Of a stretch of 64,000 bases of DNA, positions 10,984-23,819 are shown one piece after another. The notes under the pieces are model-generated. The model worked only from the letters and a program-made list of their open reading frames with translations, was not told the DNA's origin and did not search any database. This DNA comes from Mactromeris polynyma (lineage: Eukaryota > Mollusca > Bivalvia > Venerida > Mactridae). The stretch is taken from contig JASFXZ010000016.1 in the NCBI GenBank assembly GCA_032209605.1, positions 11,532,001 through 11,596,000 on the forward strand. Direction: 5' to 3'. Position 1 is the stretch's first letter, and each line of letters starts with the position of its first letter. Made by a program: the position numbers and the translations under genes.

Positions 10984-11893
10984 TTATGACAGGTATTCAA
11001 AACGAAAATGTCTTTTTCAGAATATATAGTTAATCTCTTTAAGCGAAACACATCGATTGTTGTAGTAGACAGTTTAATCACTTAATATTCTATCATTTCC
11101 ATATACATCAACATTTTAGTAGATGCGATTTCCTTCTTATATTTGGTCAATAATGATGCTTAAATAATGTACATTTTGCAATACTTAGGCCAGCTTTTAG
11201 TGTTTTTACCTATGATTTTTACCACTATATATATAAATTTAACAGCACAACTGACTTGCGTTTTAGAAAGTTATATTTTAAAACATGCAATAACAATAAC
11301 ATGATTACAAAAATAATCAATACAAGGATGTTTGCCTCATACATTGTACATAAAGTCCGAACATATTAATATGATCCTGACCTTTATGCATGAATATATT
11401 ATGCATCGATTACGCTGACTGTAAAATTTTCCGTCAGGATCGTGCATTTTACTTTGCAATTACGGAAATATTGCAAACTTACATCAGTATGATGAGAGCC
11501 GAAGTTAATCGGAGTAGATACGAAGATAAATTTATATTCAATTTACTGGAAAATTATGCTAATATAGGTGTGTAGGATCAGATTAATTTCTGCGAGTTAT
11601 ACCAACACTAAAGCACACGGAGGTAACATGGCCTTTCTTTATTAAACAAAAGAAAACAACAGAGAAAAAACCAAACTCACATTATGTTTTATGTATGATG
11701 GTCTGGTGGTCAATTGACCAATCAAATGATCCGTGAATTCCTGCTGGTATACACATTTTGAGGTCAGTTTTGTCAGAGACTCCTTCATCACATGGGACAT
11801 TAAAGAACTTCAATAAGCCACTTGGCGCGGTGAACATACACACCGCTCAATGTCCAATAGCCATACCATGTATGTGACCTGTTCATAGCTGCA

Positions 11894-12082
11894 ATGGAAC
11901 AATATTGCATTACATTAGCAATTCTCCTTATTTTAACAGTGGTACAGACGGCATACACAGCGGAGATGGAGACAGCAATCAGGTCAGAAACTGTCTTACA
12001 TGCATCCTACGATCCCGTCTCGAGACCAAAGAGTCAAACTCATGTAAAAACTGGATTAAATATTCTAGCAATTGATGAATTG
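11894..12082 (+). CDS. Copy 2 exon 1 (start codon, signal peptide)
   Basis: 63 codons from ATG: MEQYCITLAILLILTVVQT is a good signal peptide with likely cleavage near TAYTA, followed by a hydrophilic stretch and LNILAIDEL, the start of the ligand-binding domain. Ends at donor gtaagt, phase 0. It is the only signal exon of the family in this window. Confidence 0.85.
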
Positions 12083-14055
12083 GTAAGTATATTCAATGAT
12101 TGATGTTTAGAAATAAACTGTCCGTTTTGATTAATATTGTTCATGAACAACTCAGTTTTGAATACATCCGCAAAGTTATTTTATTGCGTTTATTGATTGT
12201 GATTGTGGGTATTTATATGAACACTTTAAACGCTCCAATATTTAGGAGAACACGACAAATACTGAAAATTATTATAACCCTATTTGTCGCAATCAATCCG
12301 TTTTATTATTCACTTGTTCTTTGATGTACTCTTCCGTACGCTACACTTCCTCGTGTATTGTTATTATATCATTATGCCCTCCACATATGTTTGTTTTAGG
12401 CATTTTAGCGTCTCATTACTATCATCGTCTACCGCATGGTCTACCTCATGACCTTTACTATAGTACATTATAACCCTGCTGGTGTCCTTGTATTTCGTTT
12501 CAATAAGGAATCTGCGTTAAGGTTGATTTTTAAATATGGTACTCCAATATTTATTATATATAATATTGAGAACAAATTCAATATTATTGTATCATTGCAA
12601 TTGTACATAGTTAATTAGTTGTCGTCCTTAAATATTGTTCCTATAAGGATACAGCGTTAGAGTTAATGCATAAACTATGACTATTAAATAGTATGTGTTA
12701 TAAATGAAATAATATAGAACTTGCATGTTTAGCATATACTAAACAATCCTGTGCATTTTTAGCAGAAAGCTTATTTCACCACGGTATATCGATATATGTA
12801 CTTTAAAACGATCATTGTACTATCTTCTTTAGTTCGTCTCTATCATCATTTGATGAGCAAATTTGAATTAAAGTACATTTAAGTATCCATGTTAAACTGA
12901 CTGTCGCTTATTATGTTAATGAAAACTGTTCTTATGTATATTTTGAACATGGACCATTACGGTCTATTTCAAATGTGTATTGTATATAACTATGTTGTTA
13001 AATCAAACTTCTTCTTCTACTCGAAGTACCGCCATATTCATCGTCTCAAAAATAGTACATGTAAAGTCCTCTGATTTCAATATAGATTTGATGAGTGTAA
13101 TGACCGATTTGTCAGGGATATATCAATGATAGTGGAATGGCGGGAGTCTTGCTATTAATAGTTGTTCTGGCTTTTGTGTCATTTTCGGCGAATGAGTTTA
13201 CCCGAATTGTCGCGTATTAATTTCTAATACGATAATATGGAAAACGCGCAGTCTTGACTTAGAATCGCCTCCCAGGACCTGCAGGCCTTTGATTTGTGAT
13301 CAGAATGGGAAGGTCCGGTTTGTGAATCTTTGAAGAGCGAGTTTTTGAAAATTCGAGTTTTTTTTATATCATTCTCTAGAGATCCACAACTAGTAACACG
13401 TGTCAAGTTTGCAGACTACTAAATAAGACCAGGAAAATGACTGTTTACTATTAATGATGTTACTGAGTACTAGCGTCCATTCAAATATTTTAATAGGGTG
13501 TAGATCACGTAGCAACTTCATCAACAACTTAATAAAAATAATGAACTAATTATGGTTTACAAACGGAATAATTAATTAGCAATTATAACCAGCAATTAAT
13601 CGTGCCTTTGAGAAATAAAACCGATAGCATACAAAATAAGTGACTGAAATATTTACAAAGGGAAATGTTATCTCTTAATTATCTAGTATTCTATTAATAT
13701 GAATCGCTTTAATTTGAACATCTACAAATTCCAATAATAATTAGTATCCAATATCACTAACACTGTAACACATACGCCCCGTGTGTCTGGAAATCACGAA
13801 ATGTAAATAGTTCAAGCTTTTCATCTTTATCAAAGAGACATGATTGATTTTAGAATATCTAGGATCTCTGAATGTTCTATTTTGTGTTACGTCCTGATCT
13901 TCTACGCCAACGATTTCATTCTATATTGAAGTGTATGTAAAGCATATGTAAGCTTTTATCTTGTTATCTTAGGTGTATCATATTCGTTGTAATTCAAACA
14001 AATGTCTATGTCGTTTGTGTTCCTAATTGACCGTTCTATTTTCATTCTTTTATAG

Positions 14056-14100
14056 AATTTGAAAGACCAAAAATTGACCATGGCAGGTTGGCTCACATTT
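14056..14100 (+). CDS. Copy 2 exon 2 (45 bp)
   Basis: Encodes NLKDQKLTMAGWLTF between tttatag and gtaagt; three residues differ from copy 1. Confidence 0.86.
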
Positions 14101-14290
14101 GTAAGTATTTTCGATATCGCATTAAATATTACCAACCAGGAAACTGCAAATATACCTCAAATGAATTCGTTGTTCTTTGTACGTGGCATTTCCTTATCGA
14201 CTTCTTGATTCATTGTAATTATCAAATTGTCTCTTATGTAAGTGACGTCATTTCAAGAAAACGCAACGTCATGTCACTATTTGAGCACAC

Positions 14291-14425
14291 ATGAGCGCCG
14301 CTGTACGATTTCCAACCTCTTCTTTATGTGACGTAATTTCCAAAAAAAACGCCACATCTGACGTCACCAAATACTGACAATAAGTAATATTAAGTACATA
14401 TGGTCACTTCGTCATCATATTCTTG
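14291..14425. mobile_element. CRE-bearing MITE, partial copies d
   Basis: A 5' part from ATGAGCGCCGCTGTACGATT to the ACATATGGTCACTTCG region, preceded at 14231-14273 by a second fragment (GTAAGTGACGTCATTTC). Each piece holds one TGACGTCA. Lies in the intron after the 45-bp exon of copy 2. Confidence 0.6.
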
Positions 14426-15016
14426 CATATTTGTTAGTTTAGTTTGATGGCTTGTTAGTACTTTGTAATCTCTCCACGGTGTCACGGGTAGATCGGTTGT
14501 AGGTTGCGATGTGCACATGTGTCGGCTTGGCAAGTACTACATGAATGGCTGCAACATGAAAACTACGGCCGTAAGCCTTCTGAGTTAAATAACGACACTG
14601 AAACAATTATATCAATGAAATAAATCATTTATTTAAATATGATGGCAGCAGCCTTTGCTCCATATAGCAACAGCAACACCATTTGGAGAGGCGCTATCTG
14701 GGTTTTGTCGAGATGTTGTTTGCCTACATAGGTTACTTTTATAGTATATTCCTACTGCCAGAAAAAAAACTGTTATTGGAGAGAGGGTTTTGCTCATAAG
14801 AGAGCATCCCAAGTGCGGTTGAATATAATACATCATTCCTTTACCAAATGGGTGCGTATCGTCTGTAGGCCCTCAGGCGAGTGTATTTACAGGGACAGAA
14901 CAATTTTACCATACACTTATTCACATCATTCGAGTAATGTCATCGTTAGGATTATATCATTTTTGTTCAGCATGATTAAATGATATAATTCTGATATTTT
15001 GATCATTTGCTATCAG

Positions 15017-15126
15017 GAATGGGAAGATGAAAGACTGACGTGGAATAAAACGGCAAAAGACGATATAGAATATATATTTACTAAACCAGACTACATCTGG
15101 AAACCTGAAGTAGTCATTGATAACTC
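15017..15126 (+). CDS. Copy 2 exon 3 (loop D to loop A)
   Basis: 110 bp encoding EWEDERLTWNKTAKDD through WKPEVVIDN, phase 0 in and 2 out, donor gtacgt. Translation matches copy 1 exon 3. Confidence 0.87.
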
Positions 15127-15625
15127 GTACGTATCTTTTACACGTATCATCATCAATTAGTGTTCAGTTCACAGTTGAAAGTTTGTAACAAGTTTAAAAT
15201 ACATTGTACATTTTTATGGGAAATTAAACAAACGGATTCATCAGCCTATCGGTTGCTATTTTTACTACATTGTCAAATTTTATAATGCAACTCATTTTCC
15301 CTTTGTTTCATGTTTGGGAATTTTTAGTTGCTTCCGGAGCAACAGGTTGGTACGGGTGGGTAGACCGGAAACATTGATTATTGTACATAACTGAAAAGGT
15401 GTTTATACTCAAATTCATATATTCATCATTTTTAGAAATATTTGCATCTGAAACCAACAAAAGTACTTTTCGACTTGGCCGTACTTAATATTATATTCAA
15501 TATTTATCTATGATTTGCAATAATTCGAACATCATATACCATCATACCAAGAATATGGTCGAAAAAGATATTCGAAGACTTATAGATCGTAATATTCAGT
15601 CAGTGTCTTTGTTTTTCACTGAAAG

Positions 15626-15731
15626 TATTGCAGGTCTTGGAATTGTAAAGAATACTGATATGTTGTTGCGGATAAAACACAAAGGTGGTGTTGAATGGCA
15701 ACCACCAATTATGTTCACAACTCACTGTCAG
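15626..15731 (+). CDS. Copy 2 alternative exon 4A
   Basis: 106 bp, acceptor tgaaag, donor gtagct. Reads S-IAGLGIVKNTDMLLRIK through WQPPIMFTTHCQ. It contributes the loop-E region and the first Cys of the Cys loop; the residue after Cys is Gln rather than Glu. Phase 2 in and 0 out, the same as exon 4B 244 bp downstream, so A and B can only be used one at a time. Confidence 0.83.
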
Positions 15732-15975
15732 GTAGCTTGTTATATAGACATGTGTAACATTCTTGTGCCGCACTATAATATACATAACCTTTTGTACTTG
15801 TTTCAGTTGCTTGTGTTTTGAATTCAGCATGCATGTAGTTAATACATTAATGGTTTATACCCTTGTGGTCGTCCAATTTAGCTTCGCTTTGATGTTTTAT
15901 TCAGTTCCATTTTCGGGTTTATATTTTGTTAGTAAATCTGTCTTACAATCATAAAATACCGATAACCACTTACAG

Positions 15976-16081
15976 ACTTGCAGATCTAGAAATCGTATCG
16001 AGTAAAGGTCTCAACTTAAGACTGAAATACGACGGTACTGTTGAATGGGAACCACCAAAGCTGATTCAGGTTCACTGTGAG
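15976..16081 (+). CDS. Copy 2 alternative exon 4B
   Basis: 106 bp, acceptor cttacag, donor gttggt. Reads S-LADLEIVSSKGLNLRLKYD through WEPPKLIQVHCE. Homologous to exon 4A with about half the residues shared. It keeps VEW, PP and HC. The differences fall on the strand expected to form the complementary binding face. Confidence 0.83.
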
Positions 16082-18749
16082 GTTGGTTATCAATGTGTGA
16101 TTTCGTTAATACTTCACCCCGTATTTCACTTGTGTGCTTTCCATTTTTATAATTTTATTATTGTTACACTTTACTTGCAATAAGTATAAGAGGGCGTGTA
16201 TTATTCTTTGAATACTCTCTCAATGTACTTCATTGACTTACGTTTGTGTTGTTGGTCCTTGTTCAGTTTGACTCTCCTTTTGCGATCTCTCTTCATTAAT
16301 ATTTCTGGTTATCTAGAATCATTGATTCAGTATTACTTCTTCAGTCTGTTAATTACGAATATCTTTCCCGTCCAAAAATGTAAAACGTATTATGATACAT
16401 TAATTACATAAACTATGTTATGCCTCTTTAATACTTTTCTGATAATTTGTTAATTTTATGTAGCTTATTCACTCTGTCAGCATCCACCTTTGGGATGTTT
16501 GAATGCCTTATTAACATTAATAATATATACAACATTATACGCACCTCGGACTGCACTATAGAAACATTTCAAAGACATTGACCAACCTTTCTGACCTCAT
16601 GTATTATTTAAAACATCATCACTTACAGATCTTTACCATTTATCAGAGGAATGTTGTTTTTAATAGCATTATCAGGGATTAGCTACATATTGAAAGCCTC
16701 TTAATACTTAAAGGAATTTGTGTAACAATTGTGGCGAATAATTTAGCTTTACTCTTTTGTGAACTATCTATTTTCACATAACTTACGGCATGGGAGTGAC
16801 AATAACATAGGCATGCTTTCTTGTGGTTAATTATTTATGCGCGCTGCAAGAAACCAAAATAAACATGATCGACTTTCACGTATCGTACGACAAACAATTG
16901 AAGCATTTTGCAATCGTCAAAAGACCAACAGCTTCATAAATCAAAGTTTATCCAAATTCAAACCATGCCGAAGCGATCACATCTGATGCGAGTGCGCATG
17001 TCTGCCTGTCTGGAGGTATCAACAATTCCTTCGCTACTCCTGTCCATGGTTGAAATTTATGAGAACATAATTTGAAATAGTACATAAAAGTGCAATACAT
17101 CCTCAGAGAAAACGAGTACGAATGATTGAGAGCGACTTTGAAATTATCTTTTCTCTAGCTGACATTTCCTAAGTCCTGTTGCTAAGTTTGTTGTCATGTT
17201 TAGTTAGTATGATTTATTCCAATTGCTTTACCGTACAATTCGGTGTTATGTCTGTGTCTCCATTTTTTTCATATTATTCATTTATTGTACCATTCTTATA
17301 TTTACTTCATACAATAAGGATCTGGGTCGGATGTTCGTTTTTGTGAATGTGATATTTCCGGGCTTTCCAGAGACCAACATTCCAAAAATAACTTACTTTT
17401 TAAAAGTTCATGTTTCTTATCAAGGTGAATGTCGATTTAGTTAGAATTACTTAAATAACTTGTTTATATATCTAAACTGTATTTAACAATTTAACTGAGT
17501 TTATTCTACTTCTTTTGAAAACCTATTTTTACCGAAGCTGCTGGAAATCCTTATTTCATGTGCTACACATTTCTGTGTATATATTTTTTGTTCCTAAAAA
17601 TGGAATTCGGGACATGTTTTTCTAGTTGGTTCGATGTGTTAATCTTTTATGGAACTGATAAGTATCTGAAATGTGTTACAACATTGCGGAAACACAACTT
17701 GCTCATGTGTCTATGAATGTTATCCTCCACAAACTCTATCTTACACACGTAACGAACTTTACAGAGACACATTGAATCAACGAATTTCACACTTGGTAAA
17801 AGTCAGTAAACGACTGTGATGAATATATGAAAGTAAATAAATGCAGAGTTTATAACGTTCCATTCTCAAATCAGAACTTCCTTTGCCAAGTCTTGCTGAA
17901 AGGGAGGGGGCTTACGAAAGACGGGGACACAACTTTGCAGAGAAATTGTTCTTGTACTGGTTGTAATATTAATGCAAACTTTCAACATATAACTGATCCA
18001 ATATATTAAACAATCTGATTAAATCTCTATTGGGCTTCATGGGAATTACATCAAAGCATTGGTTAGTGTTGGGATAAATGGGGGTCATCTATACTATAAT
18101 ATACCGATGAATGAATCAATAATACATTTTACTATGTATTAATTACTATCATGCATAGACTATGTCAGATTTAATGAAATTCATCATTTATATTGATCAC
18201 TCTAGCTTTAATTAAATTTATCAATTATATAGAACGTAATCCCTGGGGGCTAACACCGTATAACCATGATGCTGTATCTAAGTTACCCTACAACAAAACT
18301 GTGTTACATGTAAAATTTATGTAGAACAATGGACATATAAGAATTTCAAATCTGTAAAACATGACAATTTGTGTCGAAACAAGGTGCACCTTAAACATGT
18401 TATCATTACGCTGTTGTCCCCCGTGACTGTAGATGTAATGAAACTCACCATTTTATACGAAACACTGTAAATGTAATACAATTCTCCATTTAATGTAAAT
18501 CACGATAGATTTAATAAAAGTTTATCGTCGCAGATTTAATGAAAATCCCCATTTATAAAGACCACCGTCGATTGCAAAAGATCATCATTTATATAAATCA
18601 CTATAGGAGTTTAATGATTAAATTATAATATATTATAATTTATATGCACCACTGTAGATTAAATGAAATTCACAATTTACATAGATCATTGAAAATTTAA
18701 TGAAGTTCCCTATTAATGAAGCAATGTTAGTTGATTATATTGCTTGCAG
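16082..18749. other. Copy 2 intron between exon 4B and Cys-loop exon
   Basis: AT-rich, no further exon seen. The last 600 bp hold the degenerate tandem repeat described above. Confidence 0.5.
18160..18720. repeat. Degenerate tandem repeat, unit about 40-45 bp
   Basis: Repeated units resembling GATTTAATGAAATTCAC plus CATTTATATAGATCAC, strongly diverged. It ends just upstream of the acceptor of the copy 2 Cys-loop exon. Confidence 0.55.
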
Positions 18750-18874
18750 GTGGATGTCACATATTATCCATACGATCAACAGAAATGTGCAGTAGAGATT
18801 GTCAGCTGGGCCTACACCTATGACGAAGTGGTACTTGACCATTTGTTTACAACAGTAAATCTGGAAGATTTTGT
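18750..18874 (+). CDS. Copy 2 exon 5 (Cys loop and loop B)
   Basis: Encodes VDVTYYPYDQQKC and VSWAYTYDEVVLD with the loop-B Trp present, and ends NLEDF-V at a strong gtaagt donor. Sequence is intact, but the exon expected next is absent. Confidence 0.84.
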
Positions 18875-20214
18875 GTAAGTTCCCTTATTAGTTTTCGCCA
18901 TATGTAAACACAGTCATTGTCGTTGTCAAGCAAGTGATGTACATGGTAGTTTTCCGGGTTGCTTCGAATAAGTTTAGTGAATAGCTTTTTTTTAAGGTAA
19001 GATATTGGCATTTTTTATTTCCAAAATATTTTTATCATTTCAACGAAATTAATTGTCGTCTTTTGTAAGCGTTTAACATTTTGTCCTCTTTAAATGATCA
19101 TATTTCCCATATATTGTAGTTTTACTTTCTTCGTCCGTGTTAAGTTTTGTTTCAAACACCAAGGGTCGCATTGTTTTTTGTGTTTCTCTTTCTTGCCATT
19201 CTACTTCACTTTTTATTCGCCATTGGAGTGATTATTTACCATTTGTGTAGGTTCTCTGAACTTACGTAAAGTCACCACACGGACAAAATGAGACATGGAA
19301 AATGAAAATACACAATTGACAGAAAACACATAAATAATGGTTGAAATTAGAACGGATAGTTGCAAAATCAACGCTGGGGATTAAATAAAGAATTGATGGT
19401 TTAAAGTTCTAAATTTATACCTAGATAAGTGTTTAATTACCAAATTCTGAAAATGCTCTCATTCTTAACCCCTGTAGATCATCATTTACAAGCTGAAGTT
19501 ATTTCCCCCAGTTGTAGACATTCCCACTTTGGAACGCTCACAAAAGGACATGGTAGAAACATGGTACAAGATAATTCAACCATTGGAAAATCAATTCCTG
19601 TTCCGAAGTTTAGTTAAACAGATAATAAACAGATTAATCAGCCCTTATTGTTCTAAAATGGGAATTTTGTAATGAATGAGTGCTTTTGCATAATAACTAA
19701 ATAACAAAGATCAATAATATTATGATTGAAATGGTTATTGACAAGGAGAACGAAAGGATTTGTCGGCAGTTTGGACCTGTTGAACTCATGAAACAATATA
19801 AATCATCAAATAAAGCAGTAATTGATTAGCACTACTTGTATGAAAGTGACTTAGAATCCAAATTACAAAGCAGCCCGGCTCAAAATACTTGAATTACAAT
19901 AAGTTTCTCCGACAGAAAAATAATAACAGTCGAACCTCGTTTATTGGACAACCTTCTATCCGAATACATCACCCAATTATGTATAATTAAGCAAATCTCA
20001 ACTCAAGTCAAACTGACCCAACTTATGAGATATTGGCGCTTTTGTTTATAAGATAAAGTAATTTCTTTTACCCATAATGCAAATAGTAGCCAAAATGTAT
20101 AGGAAAAGTGTTTAATGATATTTATTATAATGTCACTCCTACTGGCATATGAGACACCTACTTTCTGAGCATATTTACTTCCCGATTCCCATCCTTAAAT
20201 ACCAGGTACCAGGC

Positions 20215-20340
20215 AGCGGTAGGTAGGCACACGGTAAACATTATTCAACTAGCTGATGACTCACCAACCTGCCATGTCGGGGTCCGAACTTTCAACCTCT
20301 CGCTCACAAGGCGTACGCCTAAATCACTCGATCATAGGAG
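20215..20340 (-). repeat. tRNA-derived SINE head
   Basis: On the minus strand: A-box-like GATCGAGTGATTTAGGCG and B-box-like AGTTCGGACCCC spaced as in a Leu/Ser-type tRNA, followed by a non-tRNA body. Lies in a copy 2 intron. Confidence 0.5.
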
Positions 20341-20486
20341 ACGGTTTATATATGTATATTATGAGGATATAAATTCCAATTTGTGGTTGTTCGACTGTAA
20401 AAGTGTTTCGATTGTGCAACGAAAAACAAATGTTCGAGTATTTTGTAGATGTATCAGTTCCATAAAATAATTCAATTTTGTTCCAG

Positions 20487-20749
20487 AACGTCGTACAGAG
20501 TTTTACTATCTGAACGTGATGATGCCGATAATACTGACGTCATTGATGGTAGTCTTCGTATTCATTGTGCCGATAGATTCTGGAGAGAAAGTCTCGTACG
20601 TTCTCACGTTATTTCTGTCTCTCGCGGTACTTCTGACGATAGTCGCTGGGTCACTTCCACCCACGTCTATAACCATATCAGTGTTGAACTATTTGCGAAA
20701 TGAGTCACGTTATAAACTTCAAACTCCTCAAACTAATTATCCACCTTAG
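20487..20749 (+). pseudogene. Copy 2 M1-M2 exon with lost donor
   Basis: Encodes RRTEFYYLNVMMPIILTSL, SGEKVSYVLTLFLSLAVLL and SLPPTSITISVL as in copy 1. Where copy 1 has G-gtatgt, this copy reads GTGTTGAACTATT (donor expected at 20687), so translation continues 19 codons to TAG. A protein ending here would have M1 and M2 only. Confidence 0.8.
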
Positions 20750-21202
20750 CGGTTCAAAAATGTGACAATCTGCGAGATGTTTGGCCCAAATGCACCGAGC
20801 CTCGTTTCTGAGAAAAACGCAATAAAATGGCGTCATGTTTTCACATTCTGACGTCATGCTTTTACATTCTGGCGTCATGTTTTCACATTAATTGATACAG
20901 CTAATTAAAACATTTCAGTAACATATTTATGATTCAGCGGCGAGCAAAATCAAAACAATTATCGGTAAACATTGAGACGGTCCCTTTTCTTAAGGAAAAG
21001 AGTAATAAACATGTAAACATTTATTGTATCTGAAAACATATTTGCTGCAGTATCTATTAAATTTGTGAAACTCTGAATTTTGTGACACTATATGAGCTGA
21101 TAACTAACTCAGATTGAGATGCTACGAGAGATCGGGTCCAGGTCTTATACTAAAATCAAAATTCTAAGAAAATGATCCATAAAGAGTATTCAGCACTCAT
21201 TT

Positions 21203-21391
21203 AACATTATTATACATATCAGTGTTATAATCCCGGGTCCTGGGCCCCTACTTACAACCAGAGACATTATTATACATATCAGTGTTATAATCCCGGGTCC
21301 TGGGCCCCTAAATACAACCAGAGACATTATTATACATATCAGTGTTATAATCCCGGGTCCTGTGCCCCTAATTACAACCAGAGACATTATT
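21203..21391. repeat. 60-bp minisatellite, three units
   Basis: Three near-identical 60-bp units (ACATTATTATACATATCAGT ... TACAACCAGAG), differing at a few bases. The GGGTCCTGGGCCCCT core is GC-rich against the AT-rich background. The periodic minus-strand open frame over it is a by-product. Confidence 0.9.
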
Positions 21392-22149
21392 CACAAACAT
21401 ATAAAGTCTGAAACTCAAATTTAGACTTTAATATTTGCAACATTAGTATTTACCAGCATGCTATCAATCAATCTAAATGAAAGTCTGTCTGAATTGTTGT
21501 TTCCCTCTGTATACTTTTTGCCAATTTGTGTTTAAATCTATGTTGTTATTACAACACAGGAGCAACAAAGAACATTTAACATTTTAAAGTCTAAATTTAA
21601 ATTTCAGACAAGGTCCCTGCACGTAACACTCATACTTGTATATCAAAATAAACTCTGCAGTGTCTGAATTTATTAAGGACCAGGTACTGTCAGGGGTGTT
21701 TTTTGCCTCAAGCCAGGTTTCGATAATAATGGAATCAATATAAGCTTTCATAAGTTATTTTTTTAAATATTATTTATGTTACCATGGCAACGATTTATTA
21801 TTCCTCATGAAATATATAAAAAAAATGCATAATCACACTGAAATGTTCACTTGAAATAGACAAAAGTTGTTTCACAATATATGCGATTTGCAAAACAATT
21901 ATGAACAGTTGTGTTGCTATGGTAACCATGACGTTATTGTGACCATAATAAGCATAATAAAAAATGAATGCTGTTTACATACGCAGCCTTTCAAAAGTAA
22001 GTCATGTATTTGTCTGTTTAAAAAATAGCATTTCTTATCATACGTTGTCCTTTCAGTGATGTTAACGCTCTGTCCCACAGTGGATGTAACTCTCTAATAC
22101 AAAATGTCAACACTATAATTCGCAACACTTAATGCTCTTTGTTTTCCAG

Positions 22150-22596
22150 GCCTGTATCTGGGAATCGTGTTGATATTGACAGCCCTGGCTATCTTATTAA
22201 CTGTGTGCATTCTAATTCTGTATCACAAAGAGGGAGAACCAGCCAAAGATTCCGTCATCATGAATCTGACGTCATTAGCAGCAAAGGTCACGTGTATGTG
22301 CGCGCCTGTCAGCAAAACTGACTCTGAAAATACTGACAAACCAGTCGAACCAAGTCCACCACTATCCAACGAACCTCAAAATAACATCGCCAAAAGATAT
22401 CAAAAACATCCCGACTGACAATGACAAACGGAACCAGTCTGGGCATCACGTGACAGCAGACTATCTCATGACTTGGAAAGACGTGGCGACCATCTTGGAT
22501 CGATTTTGTTTCATAACATTTTCAGTGCTGACTGTAGCGATGAACATATCATTTGTGATTGCGCTGACAGTGGGTGGTAAATCGACGGGCTTCTAG
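22150..22596 (+). pseudogene. Copy 2 M3-M4 exon with frameshift
   Basis: M3 (LYLGIVLILTALAILL) and the start of the loop are open from acceptor ttttccag. Near 22380 the homology to copy 1 (TSSKDVK) continues in another frame (TSPKDIK), while the original frame stops at 22416-22418. M4 is well kept in the shifted frame (MTWKDVATILDRFCF ... GGKSTGF, TAG). Confidence 0.8.
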
Positions 22597-23819
22597 GGAC
22601 AATGTTATCGACTTGAACATTCCACGAAATATCACACTACACGTATAACAAAAACCGGTGTGCGAACTTTCTTTCGAAAGAGGCAATCCGCAATTTTGTA
22701 TTTTGAGAATTTTCGTTGCAATTATAAAATTGATCTGAATTGCATCATACAACTTAAACTACAATGTATATCCAAATTTTAGACACAAGTTTTTGAAATT
22801 TTTATTTTGAACACAATGCTGCCTATTTGTTCCAACGCATGATGAAACTGGAATTTGCAATTTTGCTTATTTCTTCACACGCATAATTAAATTATGGCAA
22901 AGGAAGTCCATTGCAGTTGTAATATATAAGAAATTGACATTGTCGCCAATGTTTTTAATGTTTTGAAGTGTTTTAGTGAATGACCTCCCTTTATCAAAAA
23001 TGAATTACATACTTTTTTATTTTTTGCAATAAAAACACATGTTAAAAATAAATAGTGAATGCCTGCCTAGAATATAAAATACCTTGAATCTGCTGTGAAA
23101 TTAAATTTAACATATATACAATTTAGTAAGTTATTTTCATTGTGTTTAGTTACCATATATATTGAAAGGAAATTACACAATTCCTTATAGTGTCAGTTAT
23201 GGTCTGCATCCCTGTTACATCCACTACGATTCACAAACATCGGGTCCCATGTTCAAAAAGAATTAGTTTTCTGGATCAAGATCAAGCTGGAATTTAATTT
23301 ATTTTAGACTATGCTAAGCTAAACTCTCTTTTATACTCTGATAGATATCTTCATTTTTTTAAATGTTCCAGTCCTTTATATTCGAATCTTATATTTACTT
23401 AGAAAAGGGCAATTATTGATAAGTTATGATCGACTATTAAACATTGATACTCATGTGATCTCAATCAGTTCCAGTCTTAAGTATAATACATGTACATTAA
23501 TTTCTCTGCAAAGTTTTAAATGTTTTCACAATACTGAGTGGAGAATTTGAAGGTATTTTTGTTTCATTTATTCGTATTTAAAGTATTGGACAAAGTAATC
23601 AGTTGCTTTTAAAGATATATCTGACTCATCTGAACCTTCTTGTTTTTAAAGGGCTTCATCTTGCATTGTTGTTACATAGTCTAAAACAGCATTAATAACA
23701 ACCATTACAATGTATAACCATTTAAAACAATCTTGATTAATCATATTACTAACAGACAACCCCTGTAAAACACCCGCTGAGTATAGTTGGCGCGGCAATC
23801 GTACATCGTACATCAATAT
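22597..23819. other. AT-rich gap after copy 2
   Basis: Nothing recognised apart from the copy 2 3' end; bases 22600-23800 are low-complexity AT-rich sequence. Confidence 0.5.

Larger units (their letters stand above)
11894..22596 (+). pseudogene. Cys-loop (nicotinic-like) receptor subunit, copy 2, broken
   Basis: Exons: 11894-12082 (signal peptide), 14056-14100, 15017-15126, 15626-15731 (A), 15976-16081 (B), 18750-18874 (Cys loop), 20487-20749 (M1-M2, no donor), 22150-22596 (M3-M4, frameshifted). The first half is clean and in phase. Three faults follow. No exon like 5815-5930 was found between 18875 and 20486. The donor after M2 is gone and the frame runs to a stop at 20749. The M3-M4 loop changes frame near 22380. 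Without the missing exon the phases of 18750-18874 and 20487 also disagree. Alternatives are a secreted ligand-binding-domain protein, or splicing of its 5' exons to copy 3. Confidence 0.78.

Noticed and set aside
20449..20703. 84-codon plus frame over the copy 2 M1-M2 exon
   Set aside because: Out-of-frame reading of the exon; the true frame gives M1 and M2.
21190..21387. Periodic 65-codon minus-strand frame
   Set aside because: Produced by the 60-bp tandem repeat; unit length is a multiple of 3.
21203..21391. CRISPR-like array
   Set aside because: Units are contiguous with no unique spacers, in a eukaryotic intron.
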